A program made the translations under genes and the position numbers. 64,000 bases of DNA from Nocardiopsis metallicus (GTDB lineage Bacteria; Actinomycetota; Actinomycetes; Streptosporangiales; Streptosporangiaceae). Below are positions 1-7,297 of the stretch, in pieces. Location of the stretch: contig NZ_JACHDO010000001.1 in assembly GCF_014201115.1 (NCBI RefSeq), positions 1,302,001 to 1,366,000 of the forward strand, written 5' to 3'. The notes beneath the pieces are model-generated. The model was not told where the DNA came from and made no database searches. It saw only the letters and a program-made list of their open reading frames with translations. Numbering within the stretch: position 1 is the stretch's first letter; every line of letters begins with the position of its first letter.

Positions 1-1
1 G

Positions 2-385
2 GACGTCTACGGGCACAGCTCGGACGCGGCGCTCTCCTATAGGGAGGCCACCGACGACGGGACCGGCACACCTGAGGGCGCGTTCCTGCTCCGATCCTTC
101 GACATGGTGTCCGCTCCGGTCCCCGCCGGCCGGACCGGCGGGGCCGGGCGCAGGTTCGACCGCCTGTGCGCGAACACGGGGGAGTTGGTGCTCCACGCCG
201 AGGAAACAGCACCGGACGGCACCCAGCTGGGCAACTTTCCCCAGGCCTTCACCCGTGTGGCCCTGATCGAGACCGCCGTCAGCCCCGACGCCGCGGGCGA
301 CGGGAAGGCACTGCACGCCTGGGCCCGTGACAGGTCCACGGGGCAGAGCAGACCACGGCGGCCACGGGACGAAGGCGAGGAGTGA
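2..385 (+). CDS. GH15-type glycosidase, C-terminal fragment (cut by window edge)
   Basis: This open frame enters from the left edge and ends at TGA 383-385. The translation has the conserved end of glycoside hydrolase family 15 (glucoamylase/trehalase-like) proteins: EGAFLLRSF near the start, then GRRFDRLCANTGEL, HAEE and LGNFPQAFTRVALIETAV. In the family this is the last (alpha/alpha)6-barrel helix pair, and HAEE/GNFPQAF is a hallmark. Some normally conserved positions differ: family members usually read CSFW where this reads RSFD. The gene may therefore be diverged or decaying, but the rest lies outside the window. Likely role if intact: cytoplasmic hydrolysis of alpha-glucosides such as trehalose or maltooligosaccharides. 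Confidence 0.6.
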   Translation, partial: DVYGHSSDAALSYREATDDGTGTPEGAFLLRSFDMVSAPVPAGRTGGAGRRFDRLCANTGELVLHAEETAPDGTQLGNFPQAFTRVALIETAVSPDAAGDGKALHAWARDRSTGQSRPRRPRDEGEE

Positions 386-477
386 ACAGGCCATCGCCGA
401 CCAGGGCCCCGGGCACGCAAGAGAGCCGTGGACCCGGGCTGGCCGTGTGACCGAGTCGGACGAGAGGAGCTTTTCCC

Positions 478-1815
478 ATGAACGGACGGAGCGCGTCCCC
501 CACGACCACGTGTCAACCATCGAGCCTCGCGGAGACGGCGGAAGTCCTGACATCGGTCCTGCTCCCCACCGTGGTGCGCGGCGCCATCGTGCGCCGCCCC
601 GCGGGGGAGGCCCTGGCCACGGCGACCGAGAGCGACCGCCGGATCGTCTCGGTCCTGCGATCGCTTCGGGAACGTCACGGTGACGACCCGCTTCCGCTGC
701 GCCACACAGGTCGACGGATAGCGCTGGTACTGGCACCGGCGGACGTCCGCAGGATCCTGGAGGGCACCCCGGACCCGTTCTCTCCTGGCGGAGCCGAGAA
801 ACGGGGAGCGCTCTCCCACTTCCAGCCCCATGGCGCCCTGGTTTCCGACCACGGGGCCCGCCCCCGCCGACGCCGGGCCAACGAGGAGGCCCTCGCACTG
901 GGAGAGCTGATCCACCCCGAGGCCGACACCGTCGCCGAGCACGCGTACTCGGAGGCGCGAGCCCTGGTCCTGGCCCTGCGCAACGCGGGGCCGCAGGGCG
1001 GTGTACTGGACTGGTCACGGTTCTCCGAGACCTTCGACGCGCTGGCACGCAGGGTGGTCTTCGGGAGCTTCGCGGTGCGGGACCGCCGAGCCACCGAGCT
1101 CCTGCGCGCTCTGCGGGCACGTGCCAACTGGTCGTACCTGCTCCCAGCGGATCAGAGGAGAAGGAAGGAGTTCCTCGACCGTGTCCGCGCGAACATCGAC
1201 CGCGCCGAACCCGGGAGCCTGGCCGCGCGTCTGGGCCGACCGGGGTCCGGGGAACGCCCGGAGGACCAGGTGGCCCACTGGCTGTTCGCCTTCGACGCCG
1301 CCGCCATCGCCTCCTTCCGGGCGCTGGCCCTGCTGACCTCCTCGGGCCCGGCCGCGGAGGCCGCCCGTACGGAGGCCCTGACCGAGGACGGGGCCGACCT
1401 GCCCCTGTTGCGCGCGACCCTGCGTGAGTCGGTCCGGCTGTGGCCGACCACCCTGGTGGTGATCCGGGAGAGCACACGGGAGACCGTCTGGCGCGAGCGG
1501 ACCATCGAACCCGGTACGGCGTTCCTGGTGATGAGCTCCTACTTCCACCGAGACCCCGCACGACTGCCCTACGCCGACACCTTCGAACCCGGCGTCTGGA
1601 CGGACGGGCGCGCCGAGGGCGAACCCGCAATCGTGCCCTTCAGCCACGGACCCGCGGGGTGCCCGGGGCGTGACCTGGTTCCCCTGACGGTCTCCTTCCT
1701 GCTGCGGACGCTGCTCAGGGGCGGCCCACTGAACCGGGTGGACGGTGCTCCGCCGCTGCGGTCCCACGGGCTCCCCTCGTCCCTCAACCACTTCGCCCTG
1801 CGTTTCTCCTACTAG
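478..1815 (+). CDS. Cytochrome P450-like protein with degenerate I-helix
   Basis: A 445-aa P450 family protein. The ATG follows a GAGAGGAGC ribosome site. Hallmarks are the K-helix ESVR (residues about 317-320) and the heme loop PFSHGPAGCPGRDL with the Cys ligand near residue 396. The I-helix region reads LFAFDAAAIASF (Asp about 273), so the acid-alcohol pair usually used for oxygen activation (D/E-T) is D-A. P450s lacking this Thr are known, often as peroxygenases, dehydratases or enzymes in which the substrate supplies the hydroxyl. It stands alone, without an adjacent ferredoxin or reductase, between the GH15 end and a convergent small membrane protein. Substrate cannot be inferred. Confidence 0.88.
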   Translation: MNGRSASPTTTCQPSSLAETAEVLTSVLLPTVVRGAIVRRPAGEALATATESDRRIVSVLRSLRERHGDDPLPLRHTGRRIALVLAPADVRRILEGTPDPFSPGGAEKRGALSHFQPHGALVSDHGARPRRRRANEEALALGELIHPEADTVAEHAYSEARALVLALRNAGPQGGVLDWSRFSETFDALARRVVFGSFAVRDRRATELLRALRARANWSYLLPADQRRRKEFLDRVRANIDRAEPGSLAARLGRPGSGERPEDQVAHWLFAFDAAAIASFRALALLTSSGPAAEAARTEALTEDGADLPLLRATLRESVRLWPTTLVVIRESTRETVWRERTIEPGTAFLVMSSYFHRDPARLPYADTFEPGVWTDGRAEGEPAIVPFSHGPAGCPGRDLVPLTVSFLLRTLLRGGPLNRVDGAPPLRSHGLPSSLNHFALRFSY

Positions 1816-1855
1816 AACGGGTTTTTGCCCTTGGGCCGCTGGAGCGGTGCGGGTC

Positions 1856-2110
1856 TCAGCGGTAGCCGTACTGCGGGGCGGGGACCCGGTTGCGGCCGAT
1901 GAGGAACCACAGGAGGGCTCCGATCAGTGGGGCGAGGAAGACGAGGACGATCCAGACGAGCTTCATCGGTACGTCCAGCCCGGAGAACAGGATGCTGAAC
2001 ACCGCGGCGACGATGAGCACGAACGCGGCCAGGGCCACCAGGAGCGCCCCGACCACGAGGACGGCCGCGACCCAGGTCTCCACGGGCATCGATTCGATGG
2101 ACGACGGCAA
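1856..2110 (-). CDS. Small PLDc_N-type membrane protein
   Basis: An 84-aa protein with two hydrophobic segments: VAAVLVVGALLVALAAFVLIV and LVWIVLVFLAPLIGALLWFLI. The second, followed by GRN, matches the N-terminal domain of phospholipase D/cardiolipin synthase proteins (PLDc_N), which also occurs as a stand-alone small protein in actinobacteria. No catalytic HKD motif is present, so enzymatic activity is not expected. The TTG start at 2110 is preceded by AAGGGGA; an ATG at 2089 would give 77 aa but has no clear ribosome site. It converges on the P450, 40 bases away. Function unknown; membrane localisation is well supported. Confidence 0.7.
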   Translation of the reverse strand: MPSSIESMPVETWVAAVLVVGALLVALAAFVLIVAAVFSILFSGLDVPMKLVWIVLVFLAPLIGALLWFLIGRNRVPAPQYGYR

Positions 2111-2251
2111 CGACGTGACAGTTCCCCTTGTGGATTCTCGGGGACGGCCCGCGGCCTTCGCGGTGCGGAACCCGACCCCTGACTACGCATTCCACGCTAG
2201 GGCCCCCGCCCCTGCCTGGGCATCCACCTGCGGGAGGCGCCGGGGTGATGC

Positions 2252-2920
2252 CTAAGGCGGCCCCTGCCAGTCCCCGGACGGTGCTTTGGTGGACCCGGCC
2301 ACCGACTTTCGTCGATGGTCGCCGCGTGCCGTGCCCGTCGTCGAATCCTTCTCAGGGGCGGTGAGCCGGTCCAGCTCGGTCCGCAGGGCCTGTTCGGCCT
2401 CGGCCGCGGACAGGCCGCCGATGAGGACGCGCATGGACAGGCCGTCGGCGGCGGCCATCAGCGACCGGGCGGCGGCCCGGGGGTCCTCCAGCCCGGGATT
2501 GACCCTGCCGAGCAGGAGGGAGGTCGCGCTCTCCTCGCCCTCCTTGGCCTCGGCCAGCATGCGGGCCAGTGCCGGGTGGTTGAAGGCCGCGGCCACGTAC
2601 TGGTGGAACACCGACACACCGGCGCGGGAGGACTCCGCCAGGGGGATGGGGTGCCCGACCAGCCGCCACAGCGCCTCGCGGTCGTCGGCGTCCTCGGTGG
2701 CCTCGGAGTGGATTCGGGCGGCCGCCGAAAGCATCTCCTCCAGGCTGGCCCGCAGGAGTTCGTCCTTGCTCGGGAACCAGTACTGGACCCGGCCCACGGA
2801 GGAGTCGGCGGCCGCGGCCACGTTGCGCATGGACACCGCGCCCATGCCGCTGTGCGCGATGACCTGCCACACCGCGTGGATGATCGCGCTGCGGCGCTCG
2901 TCGTGTTCGGCGTTGCTCAT
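2252..2920 (-). CDS. TetR/AcrR-family transcriptional regulator
   Basis: A 222-aa protein with an N-terminal TetR helix-turn-helix (residues about 8-58: IIHAVWQVIAHSGMGAVSMRNVAAAADSS split across helices, then GRVQYWFPSKDELL) and a helical ligand-binding C-terminal region. The tail beyond residue about 190 is polar and probably disordered. It is divergent from the hydrolase at 3012, and the 91-base spacer holds two related palindromes that are its probable operators. By family precedent it would repress both genes until a ligand, possibly a substrate or product of the hydrolase, releases it. The ligand is not predictable. Confidence 0.88.
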   Translation of the reverse strand: MSNAEHDERRSAIIHAVWQVIAHSGMGAVSMRNVAAAADSSVGRVQYWFPSKDELLRASLEEMLSAAARIHSEATEDADDREALWRLVGHPIPLAESSRAGVSVFHQYVAAAFNHPALARMLAEAKEGEESATSLLLGRVNPGLEDPRAAARSLMAAADGLSMRVLIGGLSAAEAEQALRTELDRLTAPEKDSTTGTARGDHRRKSVAGSTKAPSGDWQGPP

Positions 2921-2941
2921 GCCGTCATCCTAGCCAAGGAG

Positions 2942-2957
2942 AAATACGAACGTATTT
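2942..2957. promoter_or_regulatory. TetR operator 1 (AAATACG-AA-CGTATTT)
   Basis: An exact 7-bp inverted repeat with a 2-base centre, 22 bases upstream of the TetR start. It shares its TACG/CGTA core with a second palindrome 29 bases further right, as expected for a pair of sites bound by the same dimer. Confidence 0.75.
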
Positions 2958-2985
2958 GAAGGTGTGTACACTCGGAGTCCTGAAC

Positions 2986-2999
2986 AATACGATCGTATT
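2986..2999. promoter_or_regulatory. TetR operator 2 (AATACGATCGTATT)
   Basis: A perfect 14-bp palindrome directly upstream of the hydrolase ribosome site (3003-3009). It resembles the site at 2942-2957. Its position would block transcription of the hydrolase gene. Confidence 0.75.
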
Positions 3000-3011
3000 T
3001 TTGGAGGGGTC

Positions 3012-4073
3012 GTGAGGGACGAGTCGAAACACCGGATCCGCCGTCGCCGGGTGTTGTTGGCCCTGGCGGGGGTACTGGTGGCCTGGCTGGTGGTCGACAA
3101 GGCCCTCGCGGTCATCGCGCCCGAACCCACCGTGGGGCACTGGCGCAGCCAGGAGGGTTTCGAGGCCTACCGGGCCGCCTACGACGACGTGATGGCCACC
3201 CTGCCCGAGCCGGCCCGCGCCCACGACGTCGCCACCGAGTACGGCACCGTCCGCGTGTACGAGTGGGCGGCCACCGAAACCGGGGAGCGGGCCGGGGAGA
3301 CCGAGGAGGAGCGGACGGACGCGGAGGAGGAAACAGCGTCGGGGGAGAGGCTGCCGGTCGTGCTGCTGCCCGGGATCCGTTCGGGGGCACCCATGTGGGG
3401 CGAGAACCTCCTTCACTGGATCGGTGACCGCACCCTCTACGCCATGGACGCCATCGGTGACGCCGGGATGTCGGTCCAGTCGGTCCCCTTCACCTCCTTC
3501 GACGACCAGGCCGCCTGGGTGGAGCAGGTGTTGTCAGGGCTGGAACTGGAACGCGCCCACGTCGTGGGGCACTCCTTCGGTGCGGCCGTCGCGGCCACCC
3601 ACACGCTCCATCACCCCGGCCGGGTCGCCTCCCTGACCCTTCTCGAACCGGTGATGGTCCTGCGCGGGCTGCCCGCCTCCGTCTACCTTTGGTCGTCACT
3701 GCTGCTCCTGCCCGCGCCTCAGTCCTGGAAGGACCGCGCCCTGGCCGAGATCGGCGGCGTCACGGTCGAGGAGGTCCGCGAGCGCACGCCGATGTCGGTG
3801 ATGATCGACGAGGGCTCCCAGCACTACGCGGCCCTCGCCCCGACCCCGCGGACCCTCTCCGACGAGGAATGGGGGTCGATCTCGGTGCCGGTGCGGGTCG
3901 ACATCGCCGACGACCACTCCCTGGCCGGCGGCGAGGAGGCCGCGAAGCGCGCCCGTGACCTGGGCAAGGGGCCCGTCACCGTCTGGCCCGGGACCAGCCA
4001 CTCCCTTCCCATGCAGGCCGCGGAGGAGCTCGGCCCGGAACTGGAGGCCTACTGGACCGAGCACGACCGGTGA
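3012..4073 (+). CDS. Membrane-anchored alpha/beta hydrolase
   Basis: A 353-aa alpha/beta-hydrolase. The GTG at 3012 is chosen because GGAGGGG sits 3-9 bases before it; the frame is open to 2964 but without a ribosome site. Residues about 10-34 form a single N-terminal membrane anchor (VLLALAGVLVAWLVV). An acidic stretch (GETEEERTDAEEE, about residue 95) lies before the core. The nucleophile elbow is GHSFGAA with Ser about 188, and the probable catalytic His is in GTSHSLP at about 330. The topology suggests an exported, tethered esterase/lipase-like enzyme. It is divergent from and probably repressed by the TetR at 2252 through the two palindromes. Confidence 0.85.
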   Translation: MRDESKHRIRRRRVLLALAGVLVAWLVVDKALAVIAPEPTVGHWRSQEGFEAYRAAYDDVMATLPEPARAHDVATEYGTVRVYEWAATETGERAGETEEERTDAEEETASGERLPVVLLPGIRSGAPMWGENLLHWIGDRTLYAMDAIGDAGMSVQSVPFTSFDDQAAWVEQVLSGLELERAHVVGHSFGAAVAATHTLHHPGRVASLTLLEPVMVLRGLPASVYLWSSLLLLPAPQSWKDRALAEIGGVTVEEVRERTPMSVMIDEGSQHYAALAPTPRTLSDEEWGSISVPVRVDIADDHSLAGGEEAAKRARDLGKGPVTVWPGTSHSLPMQAAEELGPELEAYWTEHDR

Positions 4074-4231
4074 GGTTGCGCCCCCGCACTTTCGTCGGGC
4101 ACGGACGCCGAAGACACCGACGTTGGTAGGACGGCGACTTGGTCCCCGCGGTTGATGACCCGACCCCTTCTGTTCCGTAGCTTCGTTGTCACACGGAGAA
4201 CTCGAACGACCACGAAGGGCGGGTCATCCCG

Positions 4232-5557
4232 TTGCGCGAACCCGAAGCAGACAGCCGAGCCGTTGCGTTCATGCGAGGGGCCGGTCCCCGAGCGGTGGTG
4301 TCAGCCCTGATCCTGGCCCCTGTCCTCACCATGGGGGCTTCGGCGCACGCCGCACCCGAACCCGCGTGCCTGGCTGAGGAAGGCGCCACGATCGAGGAGG
4401 CACGGGTCACCGGGGCAGTCCCCCAGGAGATCCTCGACCGCTCCGGGCTGACCCCGCAAACAGAGGGCTTCATCCGGGACCTGTGCGCGGCGCCCGACCT
4501 GGAGGCGGCGGGCGCGGTCGTCGAGCGCCACGGTGAAGCGCTCTGGCGCACGGCGGTGGACCGGGTCCAGGAGACCGGCTACGCCGAGGGCGACCTGAGC
4601 GCCGGGGACGACCGGCCGCTCTACTGGGCGCGGCTCACGATGACCTCGGCCCTCAACCGCTGGGAACCGGGTTTCGAACTGGACGCCGGAGACCGGGGCG
4701 CGCTGGTGGCCGACCTGGAACGCCGCTCCCGAGGACACCACGACGCGGGCTTCCCCGAGGTCCCCGAAACGGCGGGAGCACCCGGGAGGGCCTCTGAGGC
4801 CTCCCGGGTCATCGTGACCGGGTTCGACCCGTTCGGCCTCGACGACGACATCCGCCAGGCCAACCCCTCCGGCGCGGCCGCCCTGGCCCTGGACGGAGCG
4901 ATCCTCGAGACCGGTGAGGGCGTCGCGGTGGTCGAGGCCGTGCTCTTCCCCGTGCGCTGGCGGGACTTCACCGACGGCATGGTCGAACACGCCCTCCTGC
5001 CGCACTACATCGGTGACCGGCCGGTCGACGCCGTCATCACCCTCAGCCAGGGCGGTGCCGACTGGTTCGACCTCGAAGCCCACAACGGCGCCTGGCGCGG
5101 CGGTTTCCCCGACAACGAGACGGCCGAGGCGTTGGAGACCATCCCCGTGCCGGACGGCGTGCCCACCCTCACCCCGCAGCCGCAGTGGTCGGACTCCTCA
5201 CTGGACCGTCCCGCCATCGTGGCGCGGACCCACGGGAAACCCTTCCCCGTGTTCGACAACACCATGGTGGTGGAGATCCCCGAGGGGGAGAGCGAAGCCG
5301 TGCTGAGCCCGGACGGCCCCACCCCCGGATCCACGGCGCGGGCCGGAAGCGGGGGCGACTACCTGTCCAACGAGATCGCCTACCGCAACACCCTGCTGCG
5401 CGACGCCACCGGACGCGACATCCCCGCGGGCCACGTGCACACCCCGTTCCTGGAGCTCGGCCCCGGTGGCGCCGTCACCGACCCGGAGTTCGAGGAGAAC
5501 CGCTCGGCCCTCATCGGCCAGATCGAGGACATCATCGCGGCGGCGGTACGCGCCTGA
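4232..5557 (+). CDS. Secreted pyroglutamyl-peptidase-like (C15 family) protein, Cys-to-Ser
   Basis: A 441-aa protein with an export signal (RAVVSALILAPVLTMGASAHA) and a long helical insert before the C15-like domain (about 190-441). That domain starts with VIVTGFDPFG and NPSGAAAL, the pyroglutamyl peptidase I signature. The segment LSQGGADWFDLEAHN lies where the catalytic Glu region is expected and GHVHTPFLE where the His is. The region that carries the nucleophilic Cys in the family reads GGDYLSNEIAYRN, so Ser about 379 replaces it. It may be a pseudoenzyme or a serine-using variant. The start is TTG 4232 or ATG 4271; neither has a strong ribosome site. Confidence 0.78.
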   Translation: MREPEADSRAVAFMRGAGPRAVVSALILAPVLTMGASAHAAPEPACLAEEGATIEEARVTGAVPQEILDRSGLTPQTEGFIRDLCAAPDLEAAGAVVERHGEALWRTAVDRVQETGYAEGDLSAGDDRPLYWARLTMTSALNRWEPGFELDAGDRGALVADLERRSRGHHDAGFPEVPETAGAPGRASEASRVIVTGFDPFGLDDDIRQANPSGAAALALDGAILETGEGVAVVEAVLFPVRWRDFTDGMVEHALLPHYIGDRPVDAVITLSQGGADWFDLEAHNGAWRGGFPDNETAEALETIPVPDGVPTLTPQPQWSDSSLDRPAIVARTHGKPFPVFDNTMVVEIPEGESEAVLSPDGPTPGSTARAGSGGDYLSNEIAYRNTLLRDATGRDIPAGHVHTPFLELGPGGAVTDPEFEENRSALIGQIEDIIAAAVRA

Positions 5558-5738
5558 CCCCGGACTGAATCCGACCTGACTCCGGAGGAGAAGGCGCCCG
5601 AAGGCCCGGGTGGGGGGGTGAGCAAGGCGGGAGTCCCCTCTCCGGCAGCGGTCATCACCGAAACCGGAACCACCGCCCCCGAAGCCGCCACCAAGCCGTA
5701 CACCTCGGGCCGGACCGCGCCGAACAGACCCTGCATTC

Positions 5739-5808
5739 GCAGTGCGCAGTGCGCAGTGCGCAGTGCGCAGTGCGCAGTGCGCAGTGCGCAGCGCGCAGTG
5801 CGCAGCGC
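5739..5808. repeat. Tandem 7-bp repeat, 10 units of GCAGTGC
   Basis: Ten consecutive 7-mers: seven exact GCAGTGC, then GCAGCGC, GCAGTGC, GCAGCGC. The array lies between convergent genes and runs straight into a hairpin. Units 8 and 10 share a T-to-C change. Repeat number is likely to vary between strains by slippage. Confidence 0.95.
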
Positions 5809-5810
5809 GC

Positions 5811-5834
5811 GGGGCCGCCGCAAGCGGCGGCCCC
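5811..5834. terminator. Bidirectional hairpin terminator
   Basis: A perfect 11-bp stem, GGGGCCGCCGC with GCGGCGGCCCC, around an AA loop. It lies between the convergent C15-like gene and ectD and touches the tandem repeat. There is no T tract, as is common for actinobacterial terminators. Confidence 0.75.
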
Positions 5835-5874
5835 GCGGCGTTCTCTGGCCCTCCCCCTTCCGGTCCGTTGCCGA

Positions 5875-6783
5875 TCAGGCACGCAGGGGCGTGAAGTCGC
5901 GCGCGGCGACGAACTCGGGCCGGCGCTCCCCGGCGGAGAAGGGCTCGGCCAGGGGGTTGTCCACGCTGTTGAACACCACGAAGATGTTGGAGCGCGGATG
6001 GGGCGTGATGTTGTTGCCGGACCCGTGCATGCTGTTGCAGTCGAACCACAGCGCCGACCCGCTCGGCCCGGTGAACTGCTCGATGCCGTGCCGCCTGGCC
6101 AGCTCGGCGACGTCCTCCTCCTGGGGCACGCCGACCTTCTGCGCCCGCAGCGAGGACCGGTAGTTACCGTCCGGCGTGCGGCCCAGGCACGGCACGAACG
6201 TCCGGTGCGCGCCCGGCATGAGCATCAGGCCCCCGTTGAAGGGCAGGTTCTCGGTCAGCCCGATGGACAGGCTCACCGCGCGCATCCCGGCCATGCCGTC
6301 CTCGGCGTGCCAGGTCTCGAAGTCCGAGTGCCAGTAGAAGCCGCTACCCCGGAAGCTCGGCATGAGGTTGACCCGGCTCTGGTGCACGTACACGTCCGAT
6401 CCCAGGATCTGCCGGGCCCGGTCCAGCACACGCGGCTGCCGGATCAGGCGGGCGATCCGTTCGCTCAGCAGGTGGGCGTCGAACACCGAGCGGACCTCGT
6501 CCGTGCCCGGTTCGGTGACCGTGCGCTCGTCGGCGAGTACCGACGGGTCCCGGACCATGGCCTGGAGGTCGTCCCGGCAGGCCGCGACCTCCTCGTCGGA
6601 CAGCAGGTCGCGCTGGATGTGGAAGCCGTCGCGCTCGTGCGCGGACAACTCCTCGGCGGAGGCTGGCCCCTGGGGGCCACCCGGGTGGACTGTGGGCTCC
6701 TCGCGTGCGATCCACTCCCGTCCGGTATCGGGGTCCACGCGTGTGGGATAGCGGTCCTGGATGGGGGCTTCGACGAGTGTCAT
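5875..6783 (-). CDS. ectD: Ectoine hydroxylase
   Basis: A 302-aa Fe(II)/2-oxoglutarate dioxygenase that converts ectoine to 5-hydroxyectoine, a cytoplasmic compatible solute. The EctD signature WHSDFETWHAEDGM is present and supplies the first His and Asp of the metal site. Downstream conserved stretches include NGGLMLMPGAHRTF and LWFDCNSMHGSGNN, which carries the second His. Length matches the family (about 290-310). The ATG at 6783 has a GAGGAGGGG ribosome site; longer upstream readings have none. No ectABC genes lie in the window, so the ectoine supply must come from elsewhere or from the medium. It is divergent from the catalase. Confidence 0.93.
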   Translation of the reverse strand: MTLVEAPIQDRYPTRVDPDTGREWIAREEPTVHPGGPQGPASAEELSAHERDGFHIQRDLLSDEEVAACRDDLQAMVRDPSVLADERTVTEPGTDEVRSVFDAHLLSERIARLIRQPRVLDRARQILGSDVYVHQSRVNLMPSFRGSGFYWHSDFETWHAEDGMAGMRAVSLSIGLTENLPFNGGLMLMPGAHRTFVPCLGRTPDGNYRSSLRAQKVGVPQEEDVAELARRHGIEQFTGPSGSALWFDCNSMHGSGNNITPHPRSNIFVVFNSVDNPLAEPFSAGERRPEFVAARDFTPLRA

Positions 6784-7297
6784 GGCAGCCCCTCCTCTCA
6801 CGTCGTCCGTCGTCTTCCCTTCTGTGGGCGGAATCTGGTTACCGGCCCTGGGTGCGACACTGCCCTTCGGGGACGCCCGGTAATCATCGCTGGTCGTCGG
6901 GTTCCGGTGGCGGCTGTCGCTCCTTCGGCCCCCGGTCCTGAGGCCTGTGCGCGTTCGGCCGTCCGCTGTCGCCGGTGGACCAGCGCGTACTCGGGGTCGG
7001 CGGCCGACCGCATCCGGCCCGGGAGGCCCCAGCCGGATCAGCGCCGAACCCGCGAGCAGCGCCGCACCGCCTCGCGCCGACACCGTGCGGCGGGACGGAC
7101 CGGGGTCTTCCAGATGACACGCCGAACCGGGACGAACGCTTGCCTCGCACGTGAACGCGGCCTTCGGCCACGCCCCGAGCAGGCGAACTAGGGGTCAAGT
7201 CCCGGCCATGGGTGTTTACGGGACCGCAGGGTCGGTCAGGGCGAAGCAGGACAGTCCGTACTCGGACGCGCCCCGAACCCGGAGAAGGGATCCGACC
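6784..7297. other. Divergent intergenic region, ectD / catalase
   Basis: About 510 bases with no gene I can support; the open frames here are low-complexity readings continuing from neighbours. It contains a loose inverted repeat TTACCGG (6839-6845) / CCGGTAA (6877-6883) near the ectD side and a GTTTACG...GGTCGG element before the catalase. Confidence 0.5.
7214..7235 (+). promoter_or_regulatory. Candidate stress promoter element, catalase
   Basis: GTTTACG and GGTCGG separated by 9 bases, 63 bases before the catalase start. A near copy with 8-base spacing lies before the CBS gene (9484-9504). The resemblance suggests a shared sigma factor or regulator; which one is not shown by the sequence. 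Confidence 0.35.

Noticed and set aside
5739..5808. Possible CRISPR array
   Set aside because: Units are 7 bp and directly abut; there are no spacers and no cas genes.
5618..6163. Open frames through the heptamer repeat, giving QCAVRSA-type repeats
   Set aside because: A 7-bp repeat reads open in all frames; the peptides are artefacts.
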